A program made the position numbers and the translations under genes. 64,000 bases of DNA from Hyphomonas sp. L-53-1-40. GTDB taxonomy: Bacteria; Pseudomonadota; Alphaproteobacteria; Caulobacterales; Hyphomonadaceae. The stretch covers positions 89,411 through 153,410 of the forward strand of contig NZ_AWFI01000019.1 of assembly GCF_000682775.1 (NCBI RefSeq), given 5' to 3'. Shown in pieces: positions 42,582 to 51,804 of this stretch. Position 1 is the stretch's first letter. Every line of letters starts with the position of its first letter. The notes under the pieces were generated by a model. It was not told the origin of the DNA. It did not search any database and worked only from the letters and a program-made list of their open reading frames with translations.

Positions 42582-44303
42582 ATGAGATTTCGCTCCACGT
42601 CATGGATGCATTTTGAGCCGCTCTCTCTCGGAGACAGCTTTGATGCGGTATCCGCGTTTTTCGTCAAGAACCCTGAAGCGACACTCTGCCCGGTTGTCGA
42701 TTTTAACGGCAAGCCGACAGGGTTTGTGTCCCTTCAGGCTTTCCAGCGCCTGATCTCAAATCCGTTCGGCTATGCCCTGAATCAGAAAAAGGGTGTGTCC
42801 GGCATAATGGATCGAAACGTGCTGGTGATGGAGCTATCGGAGGATGCCGCGACCGTATTCGGCAGTATCCGGGACAAATCAGACCTGCTCACCAACGGTC
42901 TGATCCTTGCGCATGAAGACGGCATCTATGCCGGATGTCTCAACGCGCTTGGTGTGTTCCATGCCCTTACCGAAATTCATGCCAGTATGCTGACTGAACT
43001 CAAGGCCGAGATCGAGGAGCGTGAGCGCGCCGAGCGCAAGATCCGCCAGCTTGCCGACACAGACCCATTGACCCGAATCCTGAATCGCCGCGCCTTTGTG
43101 CGGGAAATGGAGGCTCTGGTGGCACAGGGCCAGCCCTTCATGTGCGCCTTGATCGACCTGGACAGGTTCAAGCCCCTGAATGATCGCTATGGTCATGCGA
43201 TAGGGGACCATGTCCTGAAGGTTCTCGCCACGCGCCTGTCGGAGATGGACGGCTGTCAGCATGCTTGTCGCCTTGGTGGAGATGAGTTTGCGTTTATCAT
43301 TCCATCGGTTGGCGATAACGCACTGGCATTGGCTGCGCTTGTCCAAAGTGCTCTGGTTTCTCCGATAGAAACCGATCTCGGGCTCGTCACGGTCGGCGCC
43401 TCCATCGGGGTCGCTGCGTTTCCGGATGACGCGGCTGACAAGGCCAATCTGATGTACGCAGCCGACAAGGCCATGATCCGGATAAAGTCGGAGGGCGGAG
43501 GGATTGCGGTATTCGATCGCCGTGAAGACATGGCGGACATGGACGCCGAAGAGTTCGACAAGACCATTATCGGGGCGGTCAAGGACAATTGCTTCCAGCC
43601 CGCAGTTCAGCCGATTCTAGATTTGCGCAGTCACTCAATTGCCGGTTATGAAGTGCTTGCGCGCTGGCCGCATAGCGGCCTCAGCCGGCAGCCCTCGCCC
43701 AAGCAATTCATGCCGGCAGTGGAGCGCCTTGGCCTGATCGACAGTTTCTTCTGGTCCATGCTGAACCAGGCTTTGCGCTGGTTGCCCGGGGGTACCAGCT
43801 TCCTGTCATTCAACGTCTCTCCCTCTCAATTGACGTCTCTGGAATTTGCTGACCATTTCCTGAACGCGCTCCGTCGCCATGGCATAGCGCCTGAACGGAT
43901 CGAACTCGAAATCACAGAAAACGTCCTGTTCCGGAATATCGATACGAGCAAACAGGTGCTTGGCAAGATTGTTGGGGCAGGGGTCTCGCTCGCTCTGGAT
44001 GACTTTGGCACCGGCTATTCCTCGCTCTCCCTGTTGGAAGAATTGCCCTTCAATAAGGTCAAGCTCGATAAGAGCCTGCTTGGCAAGAAGAGTGATTCCG
44101 GTGTCCTGCCGAAAGTGCTGACCGGCAGTCTGAAGATGTGCTGCGAGATGAATTTGATCAGTTGTGCAGAAGGTGTGGAAACCAGCTGGCAGCTCGAACA
44201 GCTGGCCGCGCACAATTGTGATCTCATACAGGGCTACCTCATTGGTCGGGCCGTGCTTTGCAAGGAGATGACCGCGTCCGATATCAATGTGCGGGCGGGC
44301 TGA
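42582..44303 (+). CDS. GGDEF-EAL cyclic-di-GMP protein
   Basis: A 573-residue cytoplasmic protein. Residues 1-150 resemble a pair of CBS-like sensor domains (PVVDFNGKPTGFVS). The diguanylate cyclase domain (about 165-335) has an intact GGDEF in RLGGDEFAF. The EAL domain (about 350-573) has EVLAR in place of EALAR, then N in SFNVSPSQL, E in LEITEN, the acidic pair in LDDFGTGYSS, the lysine in VKLDKS and the glutamate in AEGVE. Both synthesis and breakdown of c-di-GMP look possible. Confidence 0.88.
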   Translation: MRFRSTSWMHFEPLSLGDSFDAVSAFFVKNPEATLCPVVDFNGKPTGFVSLQAFQRLISNPFGYALNQKKGVSGIMDRNVLVMELSEDAATVFGSIRDKSDLLTNGLILAHEDGIYAGCLNALGVFHALTEIHASMLTELKAEIEERERAERKIRQLADTDPLTRILNRRAFVREMEALVAQGQPFMCALIDLDRFKPLNDRYGHAIGDHVLKVLATRLSEMDGCQHACRLGGDEFAFIIPSVGDNALALAALVQSALVSPIETDLGLVTVGASIGVAAFPDDAADKANLMYAADKAMIRIKSEGGGIAVFDRREDMADMDAEEFDKTIIGAVKDNCFQPAVQPILDLRSHSIAGYEVLARWPHSGLSRQPSPKQFMPAVERLGLIDSFFWSMLNQALRWLPGGTSFLSFNVSPSQLTSLEFADHFLNALRRHGIAPERIELEITENVLFRNIDTSKQVLGKIVGAGVSLALDDFGTGYSSLSLLEELPFNKVKLDKSLLGKKSDSGVLPKVLTGSLKMCCEMNLISCAEGVETSWQLEQLAAHNCDLIQGYLIGRAVLCKEMTASDINVRAG

Positions 44304-44427
44304 AGCAGCCTTCTTCAGGGCATAATCGCGTCCTTGTCCCGCAAGGAACTCGTTGCGCCTGTCGCCAGTATGGGTGCCCGCGAGAACGTATCCGTCGCCT
44401 CTACGCGCCGGACATATACTTGCGCGG

Positions 44428-44793
44428 ATGGACAGCCTGTTTGCGCCCCCACCGGTATTGAAGCCGCATCTTCAGCCATTCCGTTTCTGGATATGGCTGC
44501 AGCTCATCCTTCTGCGCCTGTATGTGCGCCGAACGAGAGGTCGCGGCACGCCGTTCCTCACCATGTGCGATGCGCAAGGGAATGTCTGGATCGCGGCAAT
44601 CGGGGATATGCCAACAGTCGCGCGGCCTGACCCTTTGGCGTTCACCCTCTCAAAGGCCTGTCAGGTCGCGATGGGCAGCGCATCCGAACCCGCGCCTGCG
44701 CATGATGCGGGCGACCATCGCGTCGGAACAACGCTATTTCCGATGATTCGCCCGCATGATGCCGAGTTGCGCCTGCCTCCCCCCGATACCTGA
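44428..44793 (+). CDS. Hypothetical protein
   Basis: A 122-residue frame starting MDSLFAPPPV, with one hydrophobic stretch (FWIWLQLILLRLYV, about 18-31) followed by arginines and a proline-rich C-terminus. I recognise no family, and coding character is modest. An overlapping minus-strand frame exists at 44642-44827 with no homology either. Kept because it has a plausible membrane segment and fills a 676-base gap before the acyltransferase gene. Confidence 0.45.
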   Translation: MDSLFAPPPVLKPHLQPFRFWIWLQLILLRLYVRRTRGRGTPFLTMCDAQGNVWIAAIGDMPTVARPDPLAFTLSKACQVAMGSASEPAPAHDAGDHRVGTTLFPMIRPHDAELRLPPPDT

Positions 44794-44979
44794 CCCAGCC
44801 GCCTGTGAAATTCCTGATCTTGTCCACCGAGCGCCTTCACGGGCGTTGCAGGCGCAGGTCGCTCCGGCGGGCTGGTACACGATTTGCCTGTCACAGGACG
44901 AACGGCATTGTCGCTGCTGGTCCTGAATCTGGTCTGGCGGCTCCGAAATCCCGGGTGCCATACCGAAAAGGACACGCGC

Positions 44980-46122
44980 ATGCGTCTTCCTCATCTGACA
45001 TCACTCCAGGGCGGGCGCGCCATCGCTGCGCTCATGGTGGTCTTCTATCACCTCAATATCTTCATCTTGCCAAAGCGGCTTTATGCGGAAACGGGCGAAG
45101 CGCTGCATCCTGTAGCGAATATGGGCTATTCGGGTGTTGAATTCTTCTTCGCCCTGTCGGGATTCCTGATGCTCTACATCCATCGTCGGGATTTTGGTGC
45201 CCCTCAAAAGGCCTATAGCTACGCGATCAAACGGGTCTCGCGCATCTATCCGGCCTATTGGCTGGTTCTCATCCCGATGGTCCTGGCCGGTGCCCTGATC
45301 CCAGCCGTCGGACTTGGCTATATGCCGGGTCTTGGGCGATTGCTGCCGAACCTCTTCCTTGTGCCAATGGAAGACACTCCGATTCTTCAGGTTTCATGGA
45401 CCCTGCAACATGAAATGTTGTTTTACGCCATATTCGGCCTCGCTATCCTGCATCGCTGGATCGGTCTCGGCATCCTCAGCATGTGGTTTACCGCCTGCGC
45501 GCTCACCGTATTTGGCCAGGACGTACTGTTCCCGGCGGACTTCCTGTTCTCACCCTATAATTTGATCTTCCTGTTTGGCGGTCTGGCGGCGGTGTCCTTC
45601 CAGCATCTGGGACGGAATGCAGCGCGCGGCCTGTTGGTCGGCGGTTTGCTGGTCTTCCTGATGACGGGGCTCAACGATATCTATCGCCCCGTCGAGATCG
45701 GGTTTGGTGTGCGCACGGTCCTGTTCGGTGCCTCTGCCAGCGCGATCATTGCCGCGCTCGCCGCAATGGAAACCGCTGGCCGCCTGAGCATTCCGCGCAG
45801 CCTTCGTTTGGTCGGCGACGCGTCCTACATGCTCTATCTCGTACACATGCCAATGATGACCGCCGGTGTGCCGGTTGCGAAATTCCTGCACCTGCCGGAA
45901 CTTTTGCCGCCCTGGATCATGGCGCTGCTATTCGTGATCGGGTGCACAATTGCATCCGTTGTCGCGCACCTATGCTTGGAACGCCCTCTGGTTCGCTACA
46001 TCTCGCGTAAGTTCGGCGCGCCGAAAAACCTGTCTGGCCAACTCAGCCTTGCAGACGCCTTGCGTCAGGCGGCGTCTAGTCGGCTTCCAGTTCAACACGG
46101 GCCTCGGACAAATAATCCGTAG
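44980..46122 (+). CDS. Acyltransferase family 3 membrane protein
   Basis: A 380-residue integral membrane acyltransferase with about ten membrane segments. The N-terminal motif LTSLQGGRAIAALMVVFYHL carries the catalytic-type histidine, and the second conserved block is GYSGVEFFFALSGFLM. Such enzymes (OafA type) O-acetylate surface polysaccharides or lipids. There is no SGNH domain. AAAGGACAC precedes the ATG at 44980. The end overlaps the convergent zapE gene by 47 bases. Confidence 0.87.
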   Translation: MRLPHLTSLQGGRAIAALMVVFYHLNIFILPKRLYAETGEALHPVANMGYSGVEFFFALSGFLMLYIHRRDFGAPQKAYSYAIKRVSRIYPAYWLVLIPMVLAGALIPAVGLGYMPGLGRLLPNLFLVPMEDTPILQVSWTLQHEMLFYAIFGLAILHRWIGLGILSMWFTACALTVFGQDVLFPADFLFSPYNLIFLFGGLAAVSFQHLGRNAARGLLVGGLLVFLMTGLNDIYRPVEIGFGVRTVLFGASASAIIAALAAMETAGRLSIPRSLRLVGDASYMLYLVHMPMMTAGVPVAKFLHLPELLPPWIMALLFVIGCTIASVVAHLCLERPLVRYISRKFGAPKNLSGQLSLADALRQAASSRLPVQHGPRTNNP

Positions 46123-47203
46123 ACCGCATTTCATGCAGGCGGCTGGCCGTGCGTTCGAACTCGAAACTGCCATCGCCTTCGGGATAAAGGCTCTCCGGTT
46201 CGGCGGCTGCGCTTGCCACCAGCTTGATCTTCGCTTCATAGAGCGCGTCGATCAGTGCCACGAAGCGCGCCGCCTCGTTGCGGTTTTCTGGTCCCAGCGT
46301 CGGAATGCCTGACAGGATCACCGTGTTGAAATTTGCGGCGATGGCCAGATAGTCCCGCGAGCCGAGTGGACGGGCGCACAATTCCTCAAAGGTAAAGCGT
46401 GCCACACCGGCCGCTTCCCGCTGCACTTCCAGCTTCCGTCCCTTGACGGTCAGGACGCAATGCTGTGGCTCTGCGCCAAGGGTCAGCCGGTCCCATGCGC
46501 GGTCCAGGGCGGCTTCGGACTCCGCATTCAGCGGCGCATACCAGACTGGCGCTTCGATGAGGCGGTCGAGGCGGTAATCCCGTTCCGAGGCCAGTTCCAG
46601 AATTTCGCAATGCGCCTTCAGATGCTCTATGAAGGGTAGGAAGAGGGGGCGATTGATCCCATCCTTGTAGAGATCATTGGGGTGACGATTGGAGGTTGCC
46701 ACCACTGTTACCGCCATGTCGAACAGCGCTTCGAACAAGCGCGCCAGCACCATGGCATCGGCAATCTGGGTGACTTGGAATTCATCAAAGCAGAGGAGGC
46801 TCGCCTGCGAGGCGATCTGTTTCGCCACTGGCGCGATCGGGTCGTCGCCCGCTCCCTTCACGCGCCATTCGGATCGCTTGCGCTCGTCCTGGGAGAGCTT
46901 GCGCCAGGCATCCAGCCGGTCATGCACTTCTGCCATGAATTCATGAAAGTGCACCCGGCGCCGCGCTTCAACGGGTGCGCTTTCGAAGAACAGATCCATC
47001 AGCATGGATTTGCCCCGCCCAACACCGCCCCACATGTAGAGGCCCGTCACCGTCTCGGCCTTGGAAAACCAGCCGCCAGTCTTCCGATTGGCAAGCCGGT
47101 GTTCCAGATCGTTCAGCGCCGCAGCGGCGGTTGCCTGAACCGGGTCCGGCGTCAACTGGCCGCTCTCGATGCGGGCTTTGTATTTCTCAAGGACGGTGGT
47201 CAT
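46076..47203 (-). CDS. zapE: Cell division protein ZapE (AFG1-like ATPase)
   Basis: A 375-residue AAA-type ATPase. Walker A is GGVGRGKSMLMDLF near residue 57, Walker B is LLCFDEFQV near residue 145, and the family segment TSNRHPNDLYKDGINR follows. In E. coli ZapE acts at the constriction ring; in mitochondria AFG1 helps turn over membrane proteins. It is followed upstream by the rhomboid gene with a 5-base gap, so the two probably share a transcript. Confidence 0.92.
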   Translation of the reverse strand: MTTVLEKYKARIESGQLTPDPVQATAAAALNDLEHRLANRKTGGWFSKAETVTGLYMWGGVGRGKSMLMDLFFESAPVEARRRVHFHEFMAEVHDRLDAWRKLSQDERKRSEWRVKGAGDDPIAPVAKQIASQASLLCFDEFQVTQIADAMVLARLFEALFDMAVTVVATSNRHPNDLYKDGINRPLFLPFIEHLKAHCEILELASERDYRLDRLIEAPVWYAPLNAESEAALDRAWDRLTLGAEPQHCVLTVKGRKLEVQREAAGVARFTFEELCARPLGSRDYLAIAANFNTVILSGIPTLGPENRNEAARFVALIDALYEAKIKLVASAAAEPESLYPEGDGSFEFERTASRLHEMRSTDYLSEARVELEAD

Positions 47204-47208
47204 CCGGG

Positions 47209-47814
47209 TCAGCCCAGCCGTTCGGCGATCTGGGCCAGCAGTCCGCTCCAGGCCCCCGGCACCAGCAGGAAGGTCAACGCCGCACCCGCCAAGGCGCCAC
47301 CAAGATGGGCGCCATGTGCGATCATCGTGTTAGGACGTTGCGACAGGAAGAAGCTGACCGAGATAAACAGAACTGCCGCAACAATCGCCCACATCGGCAA
47401 GATGAAAAGCAGGTACAATACCGCAAACGGCGCCAGCACACTGAACGCCAGCACGATACCGGACGTCGCGCCCGACGCGCCTACGGCGCGGTAATCAGGT
47501 TGGTCGCGTTTGTCGACATATTCCCACGCATTTCCGGCAAACAGCGATCCAAAATAGATGATCAGGAACGTTGATGCGCCAAGTTCGCGTTCCAGCACTC
47601 CGCCAAATTGCCACAGGACGAACATGTTGATGAGCAAATGTGTGCCGTTCACATGGAGAAAGGCCGATGTCACGAAGCGCCACCATTGGCGGCCCTCCCG
47701 GATCGGCGCGATCCAGAAATTGTTGTCCTCGAAGAAAGCGCGGTTTGACAGGCCAATCAGACTGACGAGGACATTGGCCGCGATCAGGCTGATCGTCACG
47801 GGATATTCCATCAT
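47209..47814 (-). CDS. Rhomboid-family intramembrane serine protease
   Basis: A 201-residue membrane protein with six membrane segments. The histidine and asparagine motif is TSAFLHVNGTHLLINMF, the serine nucleophile is in VGASGATSG, and the base histidine is in HGAHLGGALAG. The catalytic pair is complete. It cleaves single-pass membrane proteins within the membrane; substrates are unknown. It likely precedes zapE in one transcript. Start at 47814 or the adjacent ATG at 47811. Confidence 0.88.
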   Translation of the reverse strand: MMEYPVTISLIAANVLVSLIGLSNRAFFEDNNFWIAPIREGRQWWRFVTSAFLHVNGTHLLINMFVLWQFGGVLERELGASTFLIIYFGSLFAGNAWEYVDKRDQPDYRAVGASGATSGIVLAFSVLAPFAVLYLLFILPMWAIVAAVLFISVSFFLSQRPNTMIAHGAHLGGALAGAALTFLLVPGAWSGLLAQIAERLG

Positions 47815-47847
47815 CGGGGGTGCCGCCTTTTTTCCTGTGTCGCCCAG

Positions 47848-47880
47848 CAAAAAGCCGCCCGGACGTATCCTAGGCGGCTT
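47848..47880 (-). terminator. Terminator after the 47919 response regulator
   Basis: On the minus strand AAGCCGCC and GGGCGGCTT form the stem of a hairpin ending in TTTTT. It separates the regulator gene from the rhomboid gene that follows it. Confidence 0.8.
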
Positions 47881-47918
47881 AGCAAGGGGAAGGGGCGCTT
47901 CGCAAGCGCCCGCATGGA

Positions 47919-48353
47919 TTAGGCCGCGCGGACGGCCGTGGTTTCAGCGGCTGGCATCAGGTCCATCAGGAAGTCTTCAAACGCATCGGGGCGCTGGATG
48001 AAGCGATTGAATGGCAGAGTGGCCTTGAAAATAGCTTGCGGATGAATGTTCGCGCCGCAGCGCAGGGCAGACTCAACAGCCTGGTCGCGCACATCCATGG
48101 AAGAGACAACCGCAATCCGGTATTTGCCCATATTGGCAACCCGCGCGATGGTCATGTCCGGATCAAAAGAGTCTGGCAGGCCGAGGTCGAGCACGACGAG
48201 ATCAAATCTTTCGAGGCGCAACCGGGCTTCCGCCATCATCAGGGTCGGCGCCATGACCAGGTCAACCTGCACGCGGGAGCGCGCAGCCTTGTCCGCGGCA
48301 ATCGCCAGCATGTCTCTGACTGGCTCGTGATCTTCAACCCAAAGAACTTTCAT
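47919..48353 (-). CDS. Response regulator receiver protein
   Basis: A 144-residue receiver domain. The acidic pair is in VLWVEDHEP, the phosphorylated aspartate in DLVVLDLGLPD near residue 57 and the serine/threonine switch in AVVSSMD. The usual lysine position near the end is not obvious. No output domain is present, and no kinase is adjacent, so its partner is unknown. Its transcript ends at the terminator just downstream. Confidence 0.85.
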   Translation of the reverse strand: MKVLWVEDHEPVRDMLAIAADKAARSRVQVDLVMAPTLMMAEARLRLERFDLVVLDLGLPDSFDPDMTIARVANMGKYRIAVVSSMDVRDQAVESALRCGANIHPQAIFKATLPFNRFIQRPDAFEDFLMDLMPAAETTAVRAA

Positions 48354-48594
48354 CTACACTATTCCCGATTTATTTGCCCGCGAAGGAAAGCCTTAAGCCA
48401 ACCCCCCTGTGGCGTTCACAATGGCACGTGGCTCTTACGTCTTGGTAAAGCGAAACTTTCCGAAGTGTTTATATTTCAACACAATGCAGCGTTCCGGTGG
48501 CCTGCGCGAACGGCCATTCCCCTGTAGTTCCCGCTTTGAGGGATTCGCCCCAACCCCTATGTATATAAAGGGAGAACGGAGTGGCCCACGCACC

Positions 48595-49497
48595 ATGAGC
48601 GACGAGAGCCTGATCGCAAAATCCTCTACTTTGAGAGGATCGGCATTTCTTGATGCAGAAAAAAATAATGACCAGCATATCGTCGATACGCTGATTGAGG
48701 AACGCTGCCCGAAACTGCGCGAGAGCTGGTCGTGGCCGCTTGTCCGTCCGGTTCTCTACAAGACGCTTGGGTATCGGCGGGCGCGGGAAATGGCCGACAC
48801 GATCATGCAGCTGAATGGGCGGGACTCGTTCGATCATCTTTCACGCCAACTGAACTTCTCTCTGAAGGTCGACGGTCTCGAGAGACTACCAAGTGCTGGG
48901 CGGGTTATCATTGCGGCCAACCATCCAACCGGTTTGGCAGATGGTGTGGCGGTCTGGGATCTGCTCAAGCAGGTTCGGCAGGATATCGTATTCTTTGCCA
49001 ATGCCGATGCCATTCGCGTCAATCCGAACTTTCAGGATGTCATCATCCCGGTCGAATGGGTGGCCGAGAAGCGCACCCCGGCCAAGACGCGCGAAACCCT
49101 GAAGCGGGCAGGGCAGGCCTTTGCCGAGGAAAAATGCGTTGTCATCTTCCCGTCGGGGCGGCTTGCAAAGAAGGAAGACGGGCGGCTGGTCGAGAAGGAC
49201 TGGTTCTCTACCGTGGTCGGCCTCGCGCGGAAACAGAAGACACCCGTCCTGCCGCTCAATCTCGATGCGTGGAATTCGAGGCTCTTTTACTTTCTCAGCG
49301 AGCTGAACCCGGAATTGCGTGACATCACCCTGTTTCACGAGCTGCTGAACAAGCGCGGCGCGCAAGTGCGTATGACGTTCGGCCAGATGATTCATCCAGA
49401 CCAGCTGGCAGGCGACGCCACCGAACTCACGGAGAAACTGAAGCACCACGTCGCTTATGATCTGGGCCGTGACAGCAAGGCCTTGTTCAAACCCTGA
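48595..49497 (+). CDS. Glycerolipid acyltransferase (PlsC-like)
   Basis: A 300-residue acyltransferase of the 1-acyl-glycerol-3-phosphate type. The catalytic box reads NHPTGLADG (H-x5-D rather than the usual H-x4-D), and a later PSGRLAK and PVLPLNLD match the substrate blocks. It has no obvious membrane span. The start at 48595 gives the conserved length; the frame remains open to 48409 with weaker character. Specific substrate not determinable. Confidence 0.8.
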   Translation: MSDESLIAKSSTLRGSAFLDAEKNNDQHIVDTLIEERCPKLRESWSWPLVRPVLYKTLGYRRAREMADTIMQLNGRDSFDHLSRQLNFSLKVDGLERLPSAGRVIIAANHPTGLADGVAVWDLLKQVRQDIVFFANADAIRVNPNFQDVIIPVEWVAEKRTPAKTRETLKRAGQAFAEEKCVVIFPSGRLAKKEDGRLVEKDWFSTVVGLARKQKTPVLPLNLDAWNSRLFYFLSELNPELRDITLFHELLNKRGAQVRMTFGQMIHPDQLAGDATELTEKLKHHVAYDLGRDSKALFKP

Positions 49498-49540
49498 CGT
49501 GGGGCTGGGCAGTGCCAGCAACGCCAGTTAAGGGGAAGCT

Positions 49541-50230
49541 ATGCCGGGCCGTTTTTTCAGACAAGACATTTCATGGGATGACTACCGCGAGGCAACCGGC
49601 TTGGTGCCCCCGCCGGGCATCGACCCGCCAGAGCCGGCCTACAATAATGCGCCAAGCCAATTCGTGCCGATCATCCGCATGGCCCCCGAAGGCGAATATG
49701 TGCCGCGCGGTACTGTCCAGTTGGCCCCAGCCTATTGGGGGTTGATCCCCAGCTGGTGGAACAAGCCCCTCAGCGAGAAGAACTTCTCCACCTTTACGGC
49801 AAGGTGCGAGGACCTCGAATTCTCGAACACATTTCGCGGGCCATTCCGTCACCATCGCTGCCTGGTCCCGGTCAGCGGATACTATGTGTGGAATGGTCCG
49901 CAGGGCCATCGCAAGGCTTACGCTGTTGGCTTGAGGGACCGGCCTTGGTTCTGCCTGGCCGGACTGTGGAATCGGGCGATGATCGACGGCTCCGAGATCG
50001 ACACTTTCACCATACTATCTACCCGGCCGAATCGAATGATCTCGGACATCTCCAGCCGGATGCCGGTCATTCTGAAGGCGTCCGATCATCTTCGCTGGTT
50101 GGACGCGGATAACCGCAAGATGTCTGACCTTTATGCACCTTACCCAGCTGCGGAGATGCAGGCGTGGCCAGTCGGTTCGGCGGTCGGAAATGTCCGCAAC
50201 CAGGGGGCCGACCTGATCGTGAAGGCCTAG
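49541..50230 (+). CDS. SRAP-family protein with all catalytic residues replaced
   Basis: A 229-residue member of the SRAP (YedK/HMCES) family, which normally crosslinks its Cys2 to abasic sites in single-stranded DNA. It begins MPGRFFRQ where the family has MCGRF, so Cys2 is proline. The other active-site residues are also changed: INAR is FTAR (N to T), GWFEW is GYYVW (E to V) and IHDRRP is ISSRMP (H to S). The fold blocks, including RCLVPVSGYY, MPVIL and SAVGNVRNQGADL, remain. The start is fixed by AAGGGGAAG before ATG. It probably binds DNA or a partner without crosslinking. The stop shares CTAG with the convergent gene. Confidence 0.9.
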   Translation: MPGRFFRQDISWDDYREATGLVPPPGIDPPEPAYNNAPSQFVPIIRMAPEGEYVPRGTVQLAPAYWGLIPSWWNKPLSEKNFSTFTARCEDLEFSNTFRGPFRHHRCLVPVSGYYVWNGPQGHRKAYAVGLRDRPWFCLAGLWNRAMIDGSEIDTFTILSTRPNRMISDISSRMPVILKASDHLRWLDADNRKMSDLYAPYPAAEMQAWPVGSAVGNVRNQGADLIVKA

Positions 50231-51774
50231 TTCTTCTTCCAGGCTACCTGATAGAGGTCCAGCCGGCGGTCCTTGAGGTTCTGCACTGCGCCGGATTGGC
50301 GAGCTGTCAGCAGGTCTGAAATGGACAAGTCCGCGAGTGCGATCGTTTCCGTATTCGGGGCAGTATCCGCCGCCACGCCATCGCGCGAGAAGGGGAAGTC
50401 GGATGGCGTCAGGATACAGCTCTCCGCATAGTGAATGTCCATATTCTCGACATTCGGCAAATTGCCCACAACCCCGGACATGGTGACATAGCACTGGTTC
50501 TCGACCGCACGGGCCTGACAGCAATATCGCACCCGCAAATAGCCCCGCCGCTCGTCGGTACAGAAGGGCACGAACAGCATCAGCGCGCCTTGATCGACAA
50601 GGTGGCGCGCGATTTCCGGGAACTCGCTATCATAGCAGATCATCACGCCAATCGGGCCGCAATCGGTCTGGATCACTGAATTGCCGCGTCCGCCCTGAAT
50701 GTTCCACCAATGGCGTTCAGATGGGGTCGGGTGCAACTTCTGCTGCGTGTGGACGGAGCCATCTCGCAGGAAGACGTGGCAGACATTGAGAATCTCGCCA
50801 TTCGCCATCTGGCTCGGATGCGTTCCGCCGATGATGTTGATGTTGTAGGAAACTGCCAGCTTTTCCATGAACTCAACAAAGCGCGGCGTATAGTCAGATA
50901 TCTGAGAGATCGCATCGACAGGGCCGAGCGGGCGTTCAGACAGCGACAGCAATTGCAGCGTCAGCATTTCCGGGAAGACTACGAAGTCGGATTGATAGTC
51001 TGACGCAATATCGACCCAGTATTCGACCTGTCCTTCAAACTCGTCGATGGAAGTGATCCGGCGCATCTGGAACTGGACCGTGGCGATCCGCACCCGTTCG
51101 GGCAGGGACGTGTCGCCAAAGCTCGTATTGGTCTGGATCTTCTCCTGCGCCAGTGGGTTCTCCCAGAACATGTGCGTGGCATGTCCCATGGAGTCGATAT
51201 CTTCCGGCAGGTAATGGCGCAGTACGCCGAGCGGCTCATACCCCTGATTCAGTTGGAACGTGATAACCGGATCGCGGAGCTTGGATTCGCGGACCGCCTT
51301 CACATAGTCTTCCGGGTTGGGATATTGTTTGGCGCGGCGAGCATAGCCAGGCATCCGACCGGCAAATACGATACCTTTCAGCTCCAGCCACTGGCATAGT
51401 TCGCGCCGTGCCTTGTAGAAACGCTGGCCAATGCGCAAGCGACGGAACGCCGGGTCGACCGCGACATCCATGCCGTAGAGCACATCCCCTTCGGGGTCGT
51501 GACGGGCGGCATACCCGCCGCCGGTAATCTGCATCCATGTGTGCGGACCAAAGGCATGTTCGGACGCGATCATGAAGGTGGCGCAATGGCCAACAATCTG
51601 GCCTTCATATTCAGCGATGAACTGCCCATCCGGAAACCGGTTGATTTGCGCCATGAGGTGGTCGCGGGAATACTCTTCGCCCTCGCCATAAACGCGCGCC
51701 GAGAGGCCCTGAAGGCCGGGAATATCGTCCGGCGTTGCGTTGCGGATGATCAGTTTTGCTTTGCTATTGCTCAT
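50227..51774 (-). CDS. GNAT acetyltransferase-nitrilase fusion protein
   Basis: A 515-residue fusion. Residues 1-200 are a GNAT domain (IRNATPDDIPGLQGL, then a beta-sheet core). Residues 225-515 are a carbon-nitrogen hydrolase with the full triad: glutamate in VFPEML, lysine in QKLHPT and cysteine in VMICYDSEFPE. This fusion is a known family in proteobacteria; it may hydrolyse an amide and transfer an acyl group, but the substrates are unknown. Confidence 0.88.
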   Translation of the reverse strand: MSNSKAKLIIRNATPDDIPGLQGLSARVYGEGEEYSRDHLMAQINRFPDGQFIAEYEGQIVGHCATFMIASEHAFGPHTWMQITGGGYAARHDPEGDVLYGMDVAVDPAFRRLRIGQRFYKARRELCQWLELKGIVFAGRMPGYARRAKQYPNPEDYVKAVRESKLRDPVITFQLNQGYEPLGVLRHYLPEDIDSMGHATHMFWENPLAQEKIQTNTSFGDTSLPERVRIATVQFQMRRITSIDEFEGQVEYWVDIASDYQSDFVVFPEMLTLQLLSLSERPLGPVDAISQISDYTPRFVEFMEKLAVSYNINIIGGTHPSQMANGEILNVCHVFLRDGSVHTQQKLHPTPSERHWWNIQGGRGNSVIQTDCGPIGVMICYDSEFPEIARHLVDQGALMLFVPFCTDERRGYLRVRYCCQARAVENQCYVTMSGVVGNLPNVENMDIHYAESCILTPSDFPFSRDGVAADTAPNTETIALADLSISDLLTARQSGAVQNLKDRRLDLYQVAWKKN

Positions 51775-51804
51775 GGCGAAGAAATGTCTCTGGAGGGATA
51801 AGGT

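Noticed and set aside
42582..44303. The EAL domain considered inactive because the motif is EVL
   Set aside because: EVL is a common active variant, and the metal-binding residues and DDFGTG are present.
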